Below, one piece after another: positions 1-8,725 of a stretch of 55,996 bases of DNA. The stretch is from Gammaproteobacteria bacterium (GTDB lineage Bacteria; Pseudomonadota; Gammaproteobacteria; Steroidobacterales; Steroidobacteraceae). A program made the position numbers and the translations under genes. The stretch covers positions 1 through 55,996 of the forward strand of contig JAQGOC010000278.1 of NCBI GenBank assembly GCA_028293805.1, read 5' to 3'. The number at the start of each line of letters is the position of its first letter. The stretch's first letter is position 1. A model generated the notes under the pieces. It ran no database searches and was not told the DNA's origin. It saw only the letters and a list, made by a program, of their open reading frames with translations.

Positions 1-1
1 C

Positions 2-949
2 ACGCCGTTCTTTTCCGGTTTCTACTCGAAGGACGCGATCATCGAGGCAGTCGGCGAGTCACACCGGTGGGGTGCGACTTACGCGTACTACTGCGTACTG
101 GGCGGCGTCTTCGTTACCGCGCTGTACACGTTTCGGATGATTTTCATGACGTTCCATGGGCCGGAGCGGTTCCGGCACGTGCATGGTCACGCGTCTTCCG
201 GTAAGACGGTCGCTCACGAGGAAGAGGACGAGAAGCCGAGCGCGCACGGGGCGCAACCGGCGCAGCTACATGGTCGCGCTGCTGCTCACGCGCCCGCGCT
301 GGCGGGCCGCCACGATACCGTCCACGCGACTGCGGACGGGAGCGGGCATGGCGACGATCACGCACATGGCGGTACGCCCCACGAGAGCCCGGCTGTCGTC
401 ACGATCCCGCTGATCGCCCTGGCGATCCCTTCATTGCTGATCGGCTTCGTGACCGTCGGTTCGGTACTGTTCGGCAACTACTTTGGCGATTCGATCCAGG
501 TCCTCGAGCACAACAACGTGGTCGCTGAGATTGGGCGCGAGTTCCACGGTCCGCTGGAGTTCGCGTTGCATGGCTTCGTGTCGCTGCCGTTCTGGTTCGC
601 GTTGGCGGGCGTCGTTACGGCGTGGGCGTTCTTCCTATGGAAGCCTTCGCTGGCCAACCGTGTGGCGCAGTCGTTCAGCTGGCTGCGGAAGCTGCTGATC
701 GAGAAGTACTACTTCGACTGGTTCAACCAGAACGTCATCGCGGCGCTCACCCGGCTCATCGGCACCGGACTGTGGAAGGGCGGCGATCAGGCCTTGATCG
801 ACGGCGCCCTGGTCAACGGCTCGGCGGCGACGGTACGTTGGTTCGGCAGCGTCCTGCGACGGGTGCAGAGCGGTTACCTTTACTCGTACGCGTTCTGGAT
901 GGTGATCGGCCTGGCGGTGATGCTGGGTTGGTTCCTCGAGCGCATGTAA
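2..949 (+). CDS. nuoL: NADH-quinone oxidoreductase subunit L (3' part)
   Basis: This is the C-terminal 315 residues of the largest antiporter-like membrane subunit of respiratory complex I, cut by the window edge. The frame is open from base 2 and begins in the conserved segment TPFFSGFYSKDAI. It continues through transmembrane segments and the lateral amphipathic helix region to a final helix ending WFLERM. Residues about 59-131 of the visible part form a long soluble insertion with about 13 histidines and many Asp/Glu before the conserved PHESP motif; many NuoL proteins have a shorter His-rich loop here. nuoM starts 19 bp downstream on the same strand, as in the standard nuo operon. Identity is certain from sequence and gene order. 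Confidence 0.97.
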   Translation, partial: TPFFSGFYSKDAIIEAVGESHRWGATYAYYCVLGGVFVTALYTFRMIFMTFHGPERFRHVHGHASSGKTVAHEEEDEKPSAHGAQPAQLHGRAAAHAPALAGRHDTVHATADGSGHGDDHAHGGTPHESPAVVTIPLIALAIPSLLIGFVTVGSVLFGNYFGDSIQVLEHNNVVAEIGREFHGPLEFALHGFVSLPFWFALAGVVTAWAFFLWKPSLANRVAQSFSWLRKLLIEKYYFDWFNQNVIAALTRLIGTGLWKGGDQALIDGALVNGSAATVRWFGSVLRRVQSGYLYSYAFWMVIGLAVMLGWFLERM

Positions 950-968
950 GCCTGCGGCGGTCATAAGA

Positions 969-2483
969 ATGCAAGGTCCTCTCCTGTCGGTTCTGGTCTG
1001 GCTGCCCATCGGTGCGGGCGTCGTGGTATTGCTGCTCGGCGAACGCAACATCGTTGCGGCACGCTGGGTGGCACTTCTCGCGACTATCGCGACGTTGCTC
1101 CTGTCGCTGCCGCTGGTCGCTCACTTCGATACCAGCACGTCTGCTTTGCAGTTCGTCGAGAACGTGCCGTGGATTCCACGCTTCAATGCGAACTACGCAC
1201 TGGGACTGGACGGCATCTCGCTCCCGCTGGTCGTTCTCACGGCGTTCATCACCATCCCCGTCGTCATTGCGGCGTGGACCGTCATCGAGGTCCGGGCCGC
1301 GCAGTACTTCGCTGCCTTCCTGATCATGGAAGGGCTGATGATCGGCGTGTTCTCGGCGACGGATGCGCTGCTGTTCTACTTCTTCTGGGAAGCGATGCTG
1401 ATTCCGATGTTCCTCATCATCGGCATCTGGGGCGGACCGCGGCGCGTCTACGCCACGATCAAGTTCTTCCTGTACACCTTCCTCGGCTCCGTCTTCATGC
1501 TGGCGGCGCTCATCTACATGTACGTCAAGGCGGGCGATTACTCGATTGCCAGCTTCCAGGCGCTGCCGCTGACGCTGCTCGAGCAGCGCTGGATTTTCGT
1601 TGCATTCCTGATGGCCTTCGCCGTGAAGGTTCCCATGTGGCCGGTGCACACGTGGTTGCCCGACGCGCACGTCGAGGCGCCCACCGGCGGCTCCGTCATC
1701 CTGGCGGCCATCATGTTGAAGATGGGCGGCTACGGATTCCTGCGCTTCAGCCTGCCGATCGCCCCGGATGCGTGCCGCGAGCTCGAAATGTTGGTGATCA
1801 CGCTGTCGCTGATCGCGGTCGTCTATATCGGCTTCGTGGCCCTCGTGCAGCAGGACATGAAAAAGCTCATTGCCTATTCGTCGATCGCGCACATGGGCTT
1901 CGTCACGCTGGGCGCCTTCCTTGTGTACGACATCGTGAGAAACACTGGCAGTGTGCAAGGTGCCGGCATGGGCCTCGATGGCGCGATGGTGCAGATGGTG
2001 TCCCACGGCCTAGTCTCGGGAGCGCTGTTTCTCTGCGTCGGCGTTCTATACGACCGTATGCACAGTCGCCAGATCGCGGATTACGGCGGCGTGATCAACA
2101 CGATGCCGATCTTTGCGGCCTTCATGGTGCTCTTCTGCCTCGCAAATACAGGACTGCCCGGCACATCCGGATTCGTCGGCGAGTTCCTCGTGATCATCGC
2201 GGCGTTCAAGGCGAGCTTCTGGTATTCGCTGCTGGCCGCCGTGACGCTGGTGCTGGGCGCCGCTTATACCTTGTGGCTCGTCAAGCGCGTCGTGTTCGGG
2301 CCCATCGGCAACGACCGCGTGGCCGCCTTGCAGGATTTGAATGGTCGGGAGTTCATCGTATTGGCCGCGCTTGCGATTGCCGTACTGCTGCTGGGGGTCT
2401 GGCCGGCGCCGCTGCTGAAGATCATGCAGCCTTCGATTCATCACCTGGTCGATCAGGCCATCGCCACCAAGATTCCGCTTTGA
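969..2483 (+). CDS. nuoM: NADH-quinone oxidoreductase subunit M
   Basis: This 504-residue protein is a Mrp-antiporter-like proton-pumping subunit of complex I in the inner membrane. It has about 14 hydrophobic helices. Diagnostic stretches are FYFFWEAMLIPMFLIIGIWGG near residues 136-156, containing the conserved Glu of TM5, the motif KVPMWPVHTWLPDAHVEAPT near 220, with its conserved Lys, and KKLIAYSSIAHMGFV near 298. Length matches the family (about 500 residues). It sits between nuoL and nuoN with short gaps, consistent with one operon. The ATG at 969 lacks a strong Shine-Dalgarno sequence but is the only sensible start. Confidence 0.98.
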   Translation: MQGPLLSVLVWLPIGAGVVVLLLGERNIVAARWVALLATIATLLLSLPLVAHFDTSTSALQFVENVPWIPRFNANYALGLDGISLPLVVLTAFITIPVVIAAWTVIEVRAAQYFAAFLIMEGLMIGVFSATDALLFYFFWEAMLIPMFLIIGIWGGPRRVYATIKFFLYTFLGSVFMLAALIYMYVKAGDYSIASFQALPLTLLEQRWIFVAFLMAFAVKVPMWPVHTWLPDAHVEAPTGGSVILAAIMLKMGGYGFLRFSLPIAPDACRELEMLVITLSLIAVVYIGFVALVQQDMKKLIAYSSIAHMGFVTLGAFLVYDIVRNTGSVQGAGMGLDGAMVQMVSHGLVSGALFLCVGVLYDRMHSRQIADYGGVINTMPIFAAFMVLFCLANTGLPGTSGFVGEFLVIIAAFKASFWYSLLAAVTLVLGAAYTLWLVKRVVFGPIGNDRVAALQDLNGREFIVLAALAIAVLLLGVWPAPLLKIMQPSIHHLVDQAIATKIPL

Positions 2484-2490
2484 GCCACAC

Positions 2491-3936
2491 ATGACCGACA
2501 CGATCATGACCTGGTCCAGCGTTGCGCCCGCCATTGCGGAGATGTACCTCGTTGCGGCGATCTGCGTGATCCTGCTCGTGGATGTCTTCGCCGGCGACAA
2601 ACGGCATGGCCTGACTCCCACCCTTACACTACTCGCACTGGCCGTCGGTGCGGCGCTCACCGTCCGTTACGGTCACGTAACGCATCACTCGATTCTCTTC
2701 GACGGAATGTATGTGGCCGATGAGCTCGGGTACGTACTCAAGCTGGCTGGCTTTCTGATCGTCGCCGTGGTGCTGCTGTACTCCCGGTCCTATCTGGAGA
2801 ACCGGGACATTCTGCGCGGCGAGTACTACGTACTCGCTCTTACGGCGCTGCTGGGCATCTTCGTGCTCGTCTCCGCCAACAGCCTGCTCACGGTGTACAT
2901 CGGTGTCGAGCTGCTGGCGCTTTCGGTCTACGCGATGGTGGCGTTCGATCGCGAGTCGGGCATCGCCGCCGAGTCGGCGATCAAGTACTTCGTGCTCGGC
3001 GCTATTGCGTCAGGCGCTCTGTTGTACGGTATGTCCCTCATCTACGGGCTTACCGGGACGTTGGAGCTCGAGCAGATTGCTGTGCGGCTGCACTCGCCGT
3101 CGAGCCTCGGGGTGCTCCTCGGACTCGTGTTTGTCGTCGTCGCGGTCGCCTTCAAGCTCGGTGCCGTGCCATTCCACATGTGGCTGCCCGACGTATACGA
3201 GGGCGCGCCCACCAGCGTTACGCTGTTCATCGGTACGGCCCCCAAGATTGCGTACTTCGCTCTGGCCTTGCGCCTACTCGCGCACGGACTGGGAGGCACG
3301 GTTGCAGAGTGGTCGCAGATGCTGGCCGTCCTGGCGGTGCTCACTCTCGTCGTCGGAAACGTCGTCGCGCTCGTGCAGACGAACTTGAAACGCATGCTCG
3401 CGTACTCGACGATCTCGAACGTCGGTTTCATCGTGCTCGGATTCGTGGCAGGCACGCCGAGCGGCTACACCGCCGCGCTGTATTACACACTCATCTATGT
3501 GCTGGCCGCTCTCGGGTCCTTCGGTGTAATCCTCCTCGCCAGCCGCAAAGGCTTCGAGGCGGACAAGCTCGACGATTACAAGGGCCTGTATCAGCGCGAT
3601 CCGCTGCTGGCGCTTGCGATGATGATGCTCATGTTCTCCACGGCAGGCGTGCCGCCATTCGTGGGCTTCTGGGCGAAGCTGCGGATCTTTCAGGCTCTCT
3701 GGGAGACCCAGCACACTTGGCTGGTGCTTATCGCCGCTGCGATGTCCGTAGTCGGTGCGTTCTACTATCTGCGCATCATCAAGCTCATGTACTTCGACGC
3801 TCCCACCGGTGAGCTGCCCGCAACCGTGCGGTCGATGGGCGTGCGCGTAGTGCTTGCCGCGAACGCCGCCGCTGTTCTCGTGCTCGGGCTACTGCCCAGC
3901 GCTCTACTGGATCTTTGCTCGCGACTGATTCACTGA
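2491..3936 (+). CDS. nuoN: NADH-quinone oxidoreductase subunit N
   Basis: This 481-residue protein is the third antiporter-like subunit of complex I. It is almost wholly membrane-embedded. Recognisable motifs include YIGVELLALSVYAMVAF near residue 137, AIKYFVLGAIASGALLYGMSLIYG near 165, FKLGAVPFHMWLPDVYEGAPT near 220 and LKRMLAYSTISNVGF near 300. It starts 7 bp after the nuoM stop and is the last gene of the canonical nuoA-N order. The next gene is on the opposite strand, so the operon ends here. Confidence 0.98.
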   Translation: MTDTIMTWSSVAPAIAEMYLVAAICVILLVDVFAGDKRHGLTPTLTLLALAVGAALTVRYGHVTHHSILFDGMYVADELGYVLKLAGFLIVAVVLLYSRSYLENRDILRGEYYVLALTALLGIFVLVSANSLLTVYIGVELLALSVYAMVAFDRESGIAAESAIKYFVLGAIASGALLYGMSLIYGLTGTLELEQIAVRLHSPSSLGVLLGLVFVVVAVAFKLGAVPFHMWLPDVYEGAPTSVTLFIGTAPKIAYFALALRLLAHGLGGTVAEWSQMLAVLAVLTLVVGNVVALVQTNLKRMLAYSTISNVGFIVLGFVAGTPSGYTAALYYTLIYVLAALGSFGVILLASRKGFEADKLDDYKGLYQRDPLLALAMMMLMFSTAGVPPFVGFWAKLRIFQALWETQHTWLVLIAAAMSVVGAFYYLRIIKLMYFDAPTGELPATVRSMGVRVVLAANAAAVLVLGLLPSALLDLCSRLIH

Positions 3937-3945
3937 GCCATTACT

Positions 3946-3969
3946 GCCGCCGCTCCCTCGGCGGACGGC
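3946..3969 (+). terminator. Possible terminator hairpin after nuoN
   Basis: A GC-rich inverted repeat CCGCCG (3947-3952) / CGGCGG (3959-3964), with extra complementarity around it, lies 10 bp after the nuoN stop and before the convergent gene at 4002. There is no clear T-tract, so intrinsic termination is uncertain. Confidence 0.35.
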
Positions 3970-4001
3970 GGGCACCTCGCGCTGACGCGCTGATCTGAGC
4001 G

Positions 4002-4385
4002 TTAGCGTTCGCGCTCCCGCTCCCAGTGGCCCGGCTCGTACCGGTAGTGGCCCCCATGGGGCTCCCAGTGATCCGCAACCCAATGGTGGCCGCGACGCTC
4101 CCTTACCCAGTGTCCGTCAACCCATACGTGGCGGTGACCTTGGTAGCGCCAGTAGCCGGGTGCCCAGACGTAACCATGACGCGGTGGCGGGACCTCCACT
4201 ACCCGCGGGGCGGGAGGGGCAATCTCGACTTCGATGCCTGCAGCGTGGGCCGGAGTGGCTACGCAGGCGGCCAGTGACACCGCCGCCAGAGGTCCCAGCA
4301 ATGCGACTGTAAACGTCCGTCTGAAAGGCGCGTGCCGACCCTTCGCCGGGCGCGCTGCGTGAGAGTTCCGTTCCAAGGCAAACAC
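4002..4385 (-). CDS. WXXGXW-repeat (YXWGXW) envelope protein
   Basis: This 127-residue exported protein starts with a basic N-terminus and a hydrophobic segment (about residues 24-41). The cleavage site is ambiguous: LAAC near residue 41 could be a lipobox, while AHA followed by A (about 46-49) fits signal peptidase I. The mature part is a proline-rich linker followed by at least four aromatic repeats of the form W-x3-[G/H]-x-W (APGYW, VDGHW, VADHW, EPGHW), typical of the WXXGXW repeat family. The repeats are rich in His and Arg, and the end is a run of Arg/Glu. Molecular function is unknown; proteins of this family are presumed periplasmic or surface-associated. It lies alone between convergent nuoN and the MFS gene upstream on the same strand. 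Confidence 0.8.
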   Translation of the reverse strand: MFALERNSHAARPAKGRHAPFRRTFTVALLGPLAAVSLAACVATPAHAAGIEVEIAPPAPRVVEVPPPRHGYVWAPGYWRYQGHRHVWVDGHWVRERRGHHWVADHWEPHGGHYRYEPGHWERERER

Positions 4386-4514
4386 CTCCAGCTTCAGCGA
4401 CTTAGCTCGCTATCGGGTGAATGCTCGAGCGGCGCTTTGGTTCCAGGCCAAGGTGCTGCCCGCGGTCGGATAATAGCGGGGCCGGAATACCCTAAAGAAT
4501 GCGCGAGGGACGGC

Positions 4515-5777
4515 TTACACGCCCTGCGCACAAGGAAGGGGTCCTCGCCGCACGTTTCCCGCGAATAGGACGCCAACTGCGGACATCATGCAAAGAACTC
4601 CTGCGATAATGAAGGCGTGATCATAACTTCCCTCCATGCTGCGGATGAGGCCTGCTACGGTGGTCGCCAGCGCTGCTCCCACCTGGTGAGCAGCCATGAT
4701 CCAGCCGAACACGAGCCCGGCCTTTTCCGCCCCGAAGGACTGCCGCGCAAGCGCCACCGTGGGGGGTACGGTCGCGATCCAGTCGAGTCCGTAGAAGACG
4801 GCGAAGATCGACAGTCCATGCACTTCTGAGGCGAATCCATAGGGCAGGTAGAGCAGCGCCAGCCCGCGCAGGCCGTAGTACATCAACAGCAGCAGGCGGT
4901 TGTCGAAACGGTCGGAGAGCCAGCCAGAGCCTGTGGTGCCGACGAGATCGAAGAGGCCCATGACGGCGAGCAGGCCGGCCGCCTGCACTTCGGGGATGCC
5001 GTGATCCATGCAGGCGGGGATGAGATGAGTGCCCACGAGCCCGTTGGTGCTGGCGCCGCAGACGAAGAAGCTGCCGGCGAGAATCCAGAATTGCCGCGAG
5101 TTGCTGGCCTCCCGCAAGGCCGATATCGCAGCGACGAATGGGTTGCCGGTGGCGGGCGCGGGTACGGATTCCATGTCGGGGAGGCCGAGCGGCTTCAATC
5201 CCTTGTCCTGCGGGCGGTCCCGCATCACGAAGAACGCGATCGGGGCCACGACCAGGGCCACCACCGCGACAATGATGACTGCCCAGCGCCACCCGGAGGA
5301 CACGACCACGTGCGCGAGCAACGGGAGAAACAGGAGCTGCCCGGTTGCCGAGCTCGCCGTCAGAAGGCCAAGAGCGAGTCCGCGGTGGAGGTGAAACCAG
5401 CGCTGCACGACCGTGGCGCCCAGCACGATGGCGATAATCCCCGTGCCGGTGCCCACTACGACGCCCCACAGGGCGATGAGTTGCCACGGATGCCTCATCG
5501 TGATGGTTGCCAGCGCGCCCAACCCAATGAGGAAGGCGGAGACCGCCATGACACGACGCGGCCCATAGCGATTGACGAACCCGGCCGCGAACGGTCCGAT
5601 GAGTCCGTAGAGCAGCAGATTGATCGAGATCGCAAACGAGATCGTCGCCCTAGACCAGCCGAACTCCTGCTCCAGCGGCACGATCAGGACCCCGGGGGTG
5701 GCGCGGATCGCCGCCGAGGTCAGCAGGACAAGGAACGTGATGGCAAGGACGTTCCAGGCGTAGTGGGGCTTTCTCAT
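4515..5777 (-). CDS. MFS transporter, monocarboxylate-porter-like
   Basis: This 420-residue inner-membrane secondary transporter has 12 predicted helices. The N-terminus (HYAWNVLAITFLVLLTSAA) and the motif FGWSRATISFAISINLLLYG near residue 40 are typical of the monocarboxylate-porter/oxalate-formate-like MFS branch. A loop 2-3 motif FVNRYGPRRVM follows TM2, and a second related motif GSGWLSDRFDNR lies after TM8. The substrate cannot be read from sequence. The preceding polyamine operon is on the same strand, but a 109-bp gap with a strong inverted repeat separates them, so a separate transcript is likely. Confidence 0.85.
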   Translation of the reverse strand: MRKPHYAWNVLAITFLVLLTSAAIRATPGVLIVPLEQEFGWSRATISFAISINLLLYGLIGPFAAGFVNRYGPRRVMAVSAFLIGLGALATITMRHPWQLIALWGVVVGTGTGIIAIVLGATVVQRWFHLHRGLALGLLTASSATGQLLFLPLLAHVVVSSGWRWAVIIVAVVALVVAPIAFFVMRDRPQDKGLKPLGLPDMESVPAPATGNPFVAAISALREASNSRQFWILAGSFFVCGASTNGLVGTHLIPACMDHGIPEVQAAGLLAVMGLFDLVGTTGSGWLSDRFDNRLLLLMYYGLRGLALLYLPYGFASEVHGLSIFAVFYGLDWIATVPPTVALARQSFGAEKAGLVFGWIMAAHQVGAALATTVAGLIRSMEGSYDHAFIIAGVLCMMSAVGVLFAGNVRRGPLPCAQGV

Positions 5778-5792
5778 GGCCTGCGATTTTAG

Positions 5793-5854
5793 TCACCCTC
5801 GCGCTTGCTCTGACGGACAAGGACCCGACGAATTCGGCCAGAGCGAGTGGGTGA
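5793..5854. repeat. Long imperfect inverted repeat (hairpin)
   Basis: TCACCC...CTTGCTCTG on the left (5793-5813) pairs with CAGAGCGAG.GGGTGA on the right (5839-5854), with one wobble and small bulges, around a loop of about 25 nt. It occupies most of the gap between the aminotransferase stop (5887) and the MFS start (5777) on the minus strand. It could attenuate or terminate the polyamine operon transcript, or structure the MFS leader. Confidence 0.5.
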
Positions 5855-5886
5855 TGTAGCGGCGTGAACCAACCGCGATCAGGGAA

Positions 5887-7302
5887 TTACAGCTTCCGGG
5901 TCACGCGTTCGACCGCTCGTGCAACGCGGCTGATGATTTCGTCAATGTCCTCGCGCGTGACGATCAGCGCGGGAGCGAGGCCGAGAATGTCGCCGTGGGG
6001 CATGGCACGCACTATCACTCCGTCCTCGAGGCACGCCGCGGCGAGTTGCGGGCCGACTTTCTGGGCCGGATCGAAGCGGGTCCTTTGCGACGGATCCTGT
6101 GCAAACTCGATGGCGCCCAACAGGCCCGCTCCGCGCACTTCCGCGACGTAGGGGCGCCCACTGAATGTCTCCCTGAGCCGGCGCAGGAAGTATGGCGCGA
6201 TTTCGGCGACGTGCTCGATCAGGTGCTCGCGCTCGATGATGTCCAGATTCGCGAGCGCTGCGGTGGCGCACAGGGGATGCGCCGAGAAGGTGTAGCCATG
6301 GCCGAAGACGCCATACGTGTCCGAGCCCTGCTCGAGCACCTTCCAGACCTTCTCCCCGATAATGGCGGCCGACAGCGGCAGATATCCGCTGGTGATGCCT
6401 TTGCCCACCGTGATGAGGTCGGGTTCGATGCCATACACATGGGAGCCGAACGGCTTGCCCAGGCGCCCAAAGCCGCAGACCACCTCATCGGCGATGAGGA
6501 GGATGTCGTAGCGCTTCAGGACCTGTTGGATCTCTTCCCAGTAGCCCTCCGGCGGCGGGATCAGGCCGCCCGTCGCGAGCACCGGCTCGCCGATGAACGC
6601 AGCAATCGTATCGGGGCCTTCCGTTTGAATGAGGGCCTCGAGTCTCGCCGCGCACACGCGCGAGAACTCGCGTTCATCCATCCCCGGTTCCGCGTGCCAG
6701 TAGTAGTGCGGAGTGATGGTGTGAAGGATCGGCCCCTGCGGCAGATCGAATGCGCGATGGTGCGTATCGAGGCCGGTGAGACTGCCGGACATGACGGTGC
6801 CGCCGTGGTAGCCGCGCCAGCGGGAAATGATTTTTTTCTTCTCCGGCCGTCCCAGCACGTTGTTGTAGTACCAGACGATCTTGAGCTGGGTCTCGTTGGC
6901 GTCCGATCCGGACAGGCCGTAGTAGATCCGCTGCATCCGGCCCGGTGTCATCGCCAGCACGCGCGTGGCCAGGCGAATCGCCGGCTCGTTCGAGTAGCCC
7001 GTATAGGCGGGGTAGTAGGGGAGCTCGAGCGCCTGGACATGGATCGCCTCGGCGATCTCCCGGCGGCCGTAACCGACATTGACGCAATATCTGCCGGCAA
7101 AGGCGTCGAGCAGTTCGTGTCCGTCCCGATCCCGGACCCGAATCCCCTGTGCGCCCGCAATGATGCGAGGCTCACCGGCTTCTCCCGCTGAGAAGCGCTT
7201 GAGCTCCGTGAAAGGGTGCAGGATCGTTGCGCGATCGAGCCTCTGCAGGTCGGCGGTGCTCGAGGAATCGTCGTTCATGTGCTGAATTCCGTCGGAGGTC
7301 AT
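5887..7302 (-). CDS. Class III aminotransferase, SpuC-like (putrescine/polyamine)
   Basis: This 471-residue PLP-dependent class III aminotransferase resembles SpuC and omega-aminotransferases that transfer the terminal amino group of putrescine or similar diamines to pyruvate. The PLP-binding region includes SGSDANETQLK near residue 134, the pyridine-nitrogen Asp in LLIADEVVCGFGRLG, and the Schiff-base lysine in ITVGKGITSGYLP. The substrate-side motif GHGYTFSAHPL is also present. Length fits SpuC (about 455 residues). It is the last gene of a three-gene minus-strand operon, 25 bp after the glutamine-synthetase-like gene. An alternative ATG at 7278 would remove eight residues. The operon context supports polyamine catabolism; the exact amine is inferred. 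Confidence 0.88.
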   Translation of the reverse strand: MTSDGIQHMNDDSSSTADLQRLDRATILHPFTELKRFSAGEAGEPRIIAGAQGIRVRDRDGHELLDAFAGRYCVNVGYGRREIAEAIHVQALELPYYPAYTGYSNEPAIRLATRVLAMTPGRMQRIYYGLSGSDANETQLKIVWYYNNVLGRPEKKKIISRWRGYHGGTVMSGSLTGLDTHHRAFDLPQGPILHTITPHYYWHAEPGMDEREFSRVCAARLEALIQTEGPDTIAAFIGEPVLATGGLIPPPEGYWEEIQQVLKRYDILLIADEVVCGFGRLGKPFGSHVYGIEPDLITVGKGITSGYLPLSAAIIGEKVWKVLEQGSDTYGVFGHGYTFSAHPLCATAALANLDIIEREHLIEHVAEIAPYFLRRLRETFSGRPYVAEVRGAGLLGAIEFAQDPSQRTRFDPAQKVGPQLAAACLEDGVIVRAMPHGDILGLAPALIVTREDIDEIISRVARAVERVTRKL

Positions 7303-7327
7303 GGAGAAGATTTCGAGGCCCGGTGCC

Positions 7328-8695
7328 CTAGAGATAGAAGTCCAGTTCGCCGGGCAGGAGCTGCTCGATCATTGCGGCGAACTCGCTGCGTTTCAGTTGC
7401 GCATAGGCGCGCAGATAGCGTTCGGGAATGTAATGGGCCAGCGGCGCGGATTCCTCGAGCCGTCGCAGGCAGTCGAGCAGGCCGGATGAGAATTCCGGCA
7501 GGGTGGTCGAAACGCGTCCCGTCACCGGCTCCGTAGGGGTCAGGCGATTCGTGATGCCGTGATGAATTGCGGCCAGCACGGCCGCCACGACGAGGTGCGG
7601 ACTTGCATCCGCGCCCGCAACACGGTGTTCGATACGTCTGGCGGCGGCAGCGGCCACCGGGATGCGGAATGCAACACTGCGGTTGTTGTGACCCCAGTCC
7701 AGGGTGCGCGGTACGAATACGCTTTGGAAGCGGCGATGCGCGTTGAAGTGCGGGGCGAAGAGCGCCAGCGAGTCCAGTGTGAGTGCCTGCATTCCAGCTA
7801 TCGCGTTTTCCAGCAGCGCCTCCCCCCCGGCGGCGCCGAAGCGGTTGGTTCCGCTGTCATCGACGATGCTGACGTGGACGTGAAATCCACTGCCGGGTTG
7901 ATCCAGGAACGGTTTGGGCATGAACGTCGCGTCCGCCCCCTGCGCTTGCGCCACACCTCTGATCAGGCGCCGCAGCAGTGCCGCGTGATCCGCAGCCTTC
8001 AGGGGATCGGGGATGTGATTGAGGTTGATTTCGAACTGGCCCAGGCCGTACTCCGCTACGGCGCTGGATACCGGAATGTCCTGTGCTGTCGCTGCATGCT
8101 GCAGCGCTGCCAGAAATACCGCATGTTCATCGAGCGCCGCCAGTGAGAGGTTGGCCGCGGCGCGCGGCGGTCGCCGCGTGAGCGGCGAGGCGGCAGGAGC
8201 TAGCGGTGCGTGACGGTCGCGGCGCGGATCGAAAAGATAAAATTCGAGCTCACACGCCACGATCGGGTGGATGCCATCGGCGCGGCAGCGGCCGACCACG
8301 TCTTCAAGGATGATTCGTGGGTCCCACCACAATGGCTCGCGGCCGGCGACGTCGCGCAACTCGAGCTGCACTTGCCCAGTGGGTCGAAGCGCCCACGGAG
8401 CTCGCTTCAACGTCTGGGGAATGGGCCAACCCGTGCCGTCGGGATCGCCGTCCCGCGTGCCCAAACCGGCCGCACCGTGGCCGAGCCCCCGCGTGTCCAG
8501 GAGCAGCGCGCACGCTGAAAACTGTACGCCTGTCGCGTAGATCTGGCGCAGGTCCGCCACGGGCGTGCGCTTGCCGCGCGCCAGGCCGTTGACGTCGATC
8601 ACGAAGGCATCGATCCACTCGACATCCGGATTCGCTCGCAGAAAGGTCTCGATTTCGTCCGAGGGCTGCGCGGTTTGTTCGGCGGCAACGTTCAT
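7328..8695 (-). CDS. Glutamine synthetase family, glutamate-putrescine ligase-like (PuuA-like)
   Basis: This 455-residue protein belongs to the glutamine synthetase superfamily, in the branch that contains gamma-glutamylputrescine and other glutamylpolyamine synthetases (PuuA, SpuI/PauA). It would join the gamma-carboxyl of glutamate to an amine using ATP. The N-terminal beta-grasp segment contains VEWIDAFVIDVNGLARGKRTP. The catalytic part shows ACELEFYLFD with a metal-binding Glu, the segment QFEINLNH, GSGFHVHVSI, and a basic RTLDWGHNNRSVAFRIP segment in the ATP/glutamate site. It lies 30 bp downstream of an FAD oxidoreductase and 25 bp upstream of the aminotransferase, on the same strand. 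This gene set separates it from a true glnA. Confidence 0.9.
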   Translation of the reverse strand: MNVAAEQTAQPSDEIETFLRANPDVEWIDAFVIDVNGLARGKRTPVADLRQIYATGVQFSACALLLDTRGLGHGAAGLGTRDGDPDGTGWPIPQTLKRAPWALRPTGQVQLELRDVAGREPLWWDPRIILEDVVGRCRADGIHPIVACELEFYLFDPRRDRHAPLAPAASPLTRRPPRAAANLSLAALDEHAVFLAALQHAATAQDIPVSSAVAEYGLGQFEINLNHIPDPLKAADHAALLRRLIRGVAQAQGADATFMPKPFLDQPGSGFHVHVSIVDDSGTNRFGAAGGEALLENAIAGMQALTLDSLALFAPHFNAHRRFQSVFVPRTLDWGHNNRSVAFRIPVAAAAARRIEHRVAGADASPHLVVAAVLAAIHHGITNRLTPTEPVTGRVSTTLPEFSSGLLDCLRRLEESAPLAHYIPERYLRAYAQLKRSEFAAMIEQLLPGELDFYL

Positions 8696-8725
8696 GATGG
8701 TTTTCCCGGTCAGGCCGTGGATGCC

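Noticed and set aside
813..2006. Long minus-strand frame (397 codons) opposite nuoM
   Set aside because: Translation is rich in Arg/His/Asp/Gln with no domain, and the plus strand is certain nuoM; it is an antisense shadow of GC-rich coding DNA.
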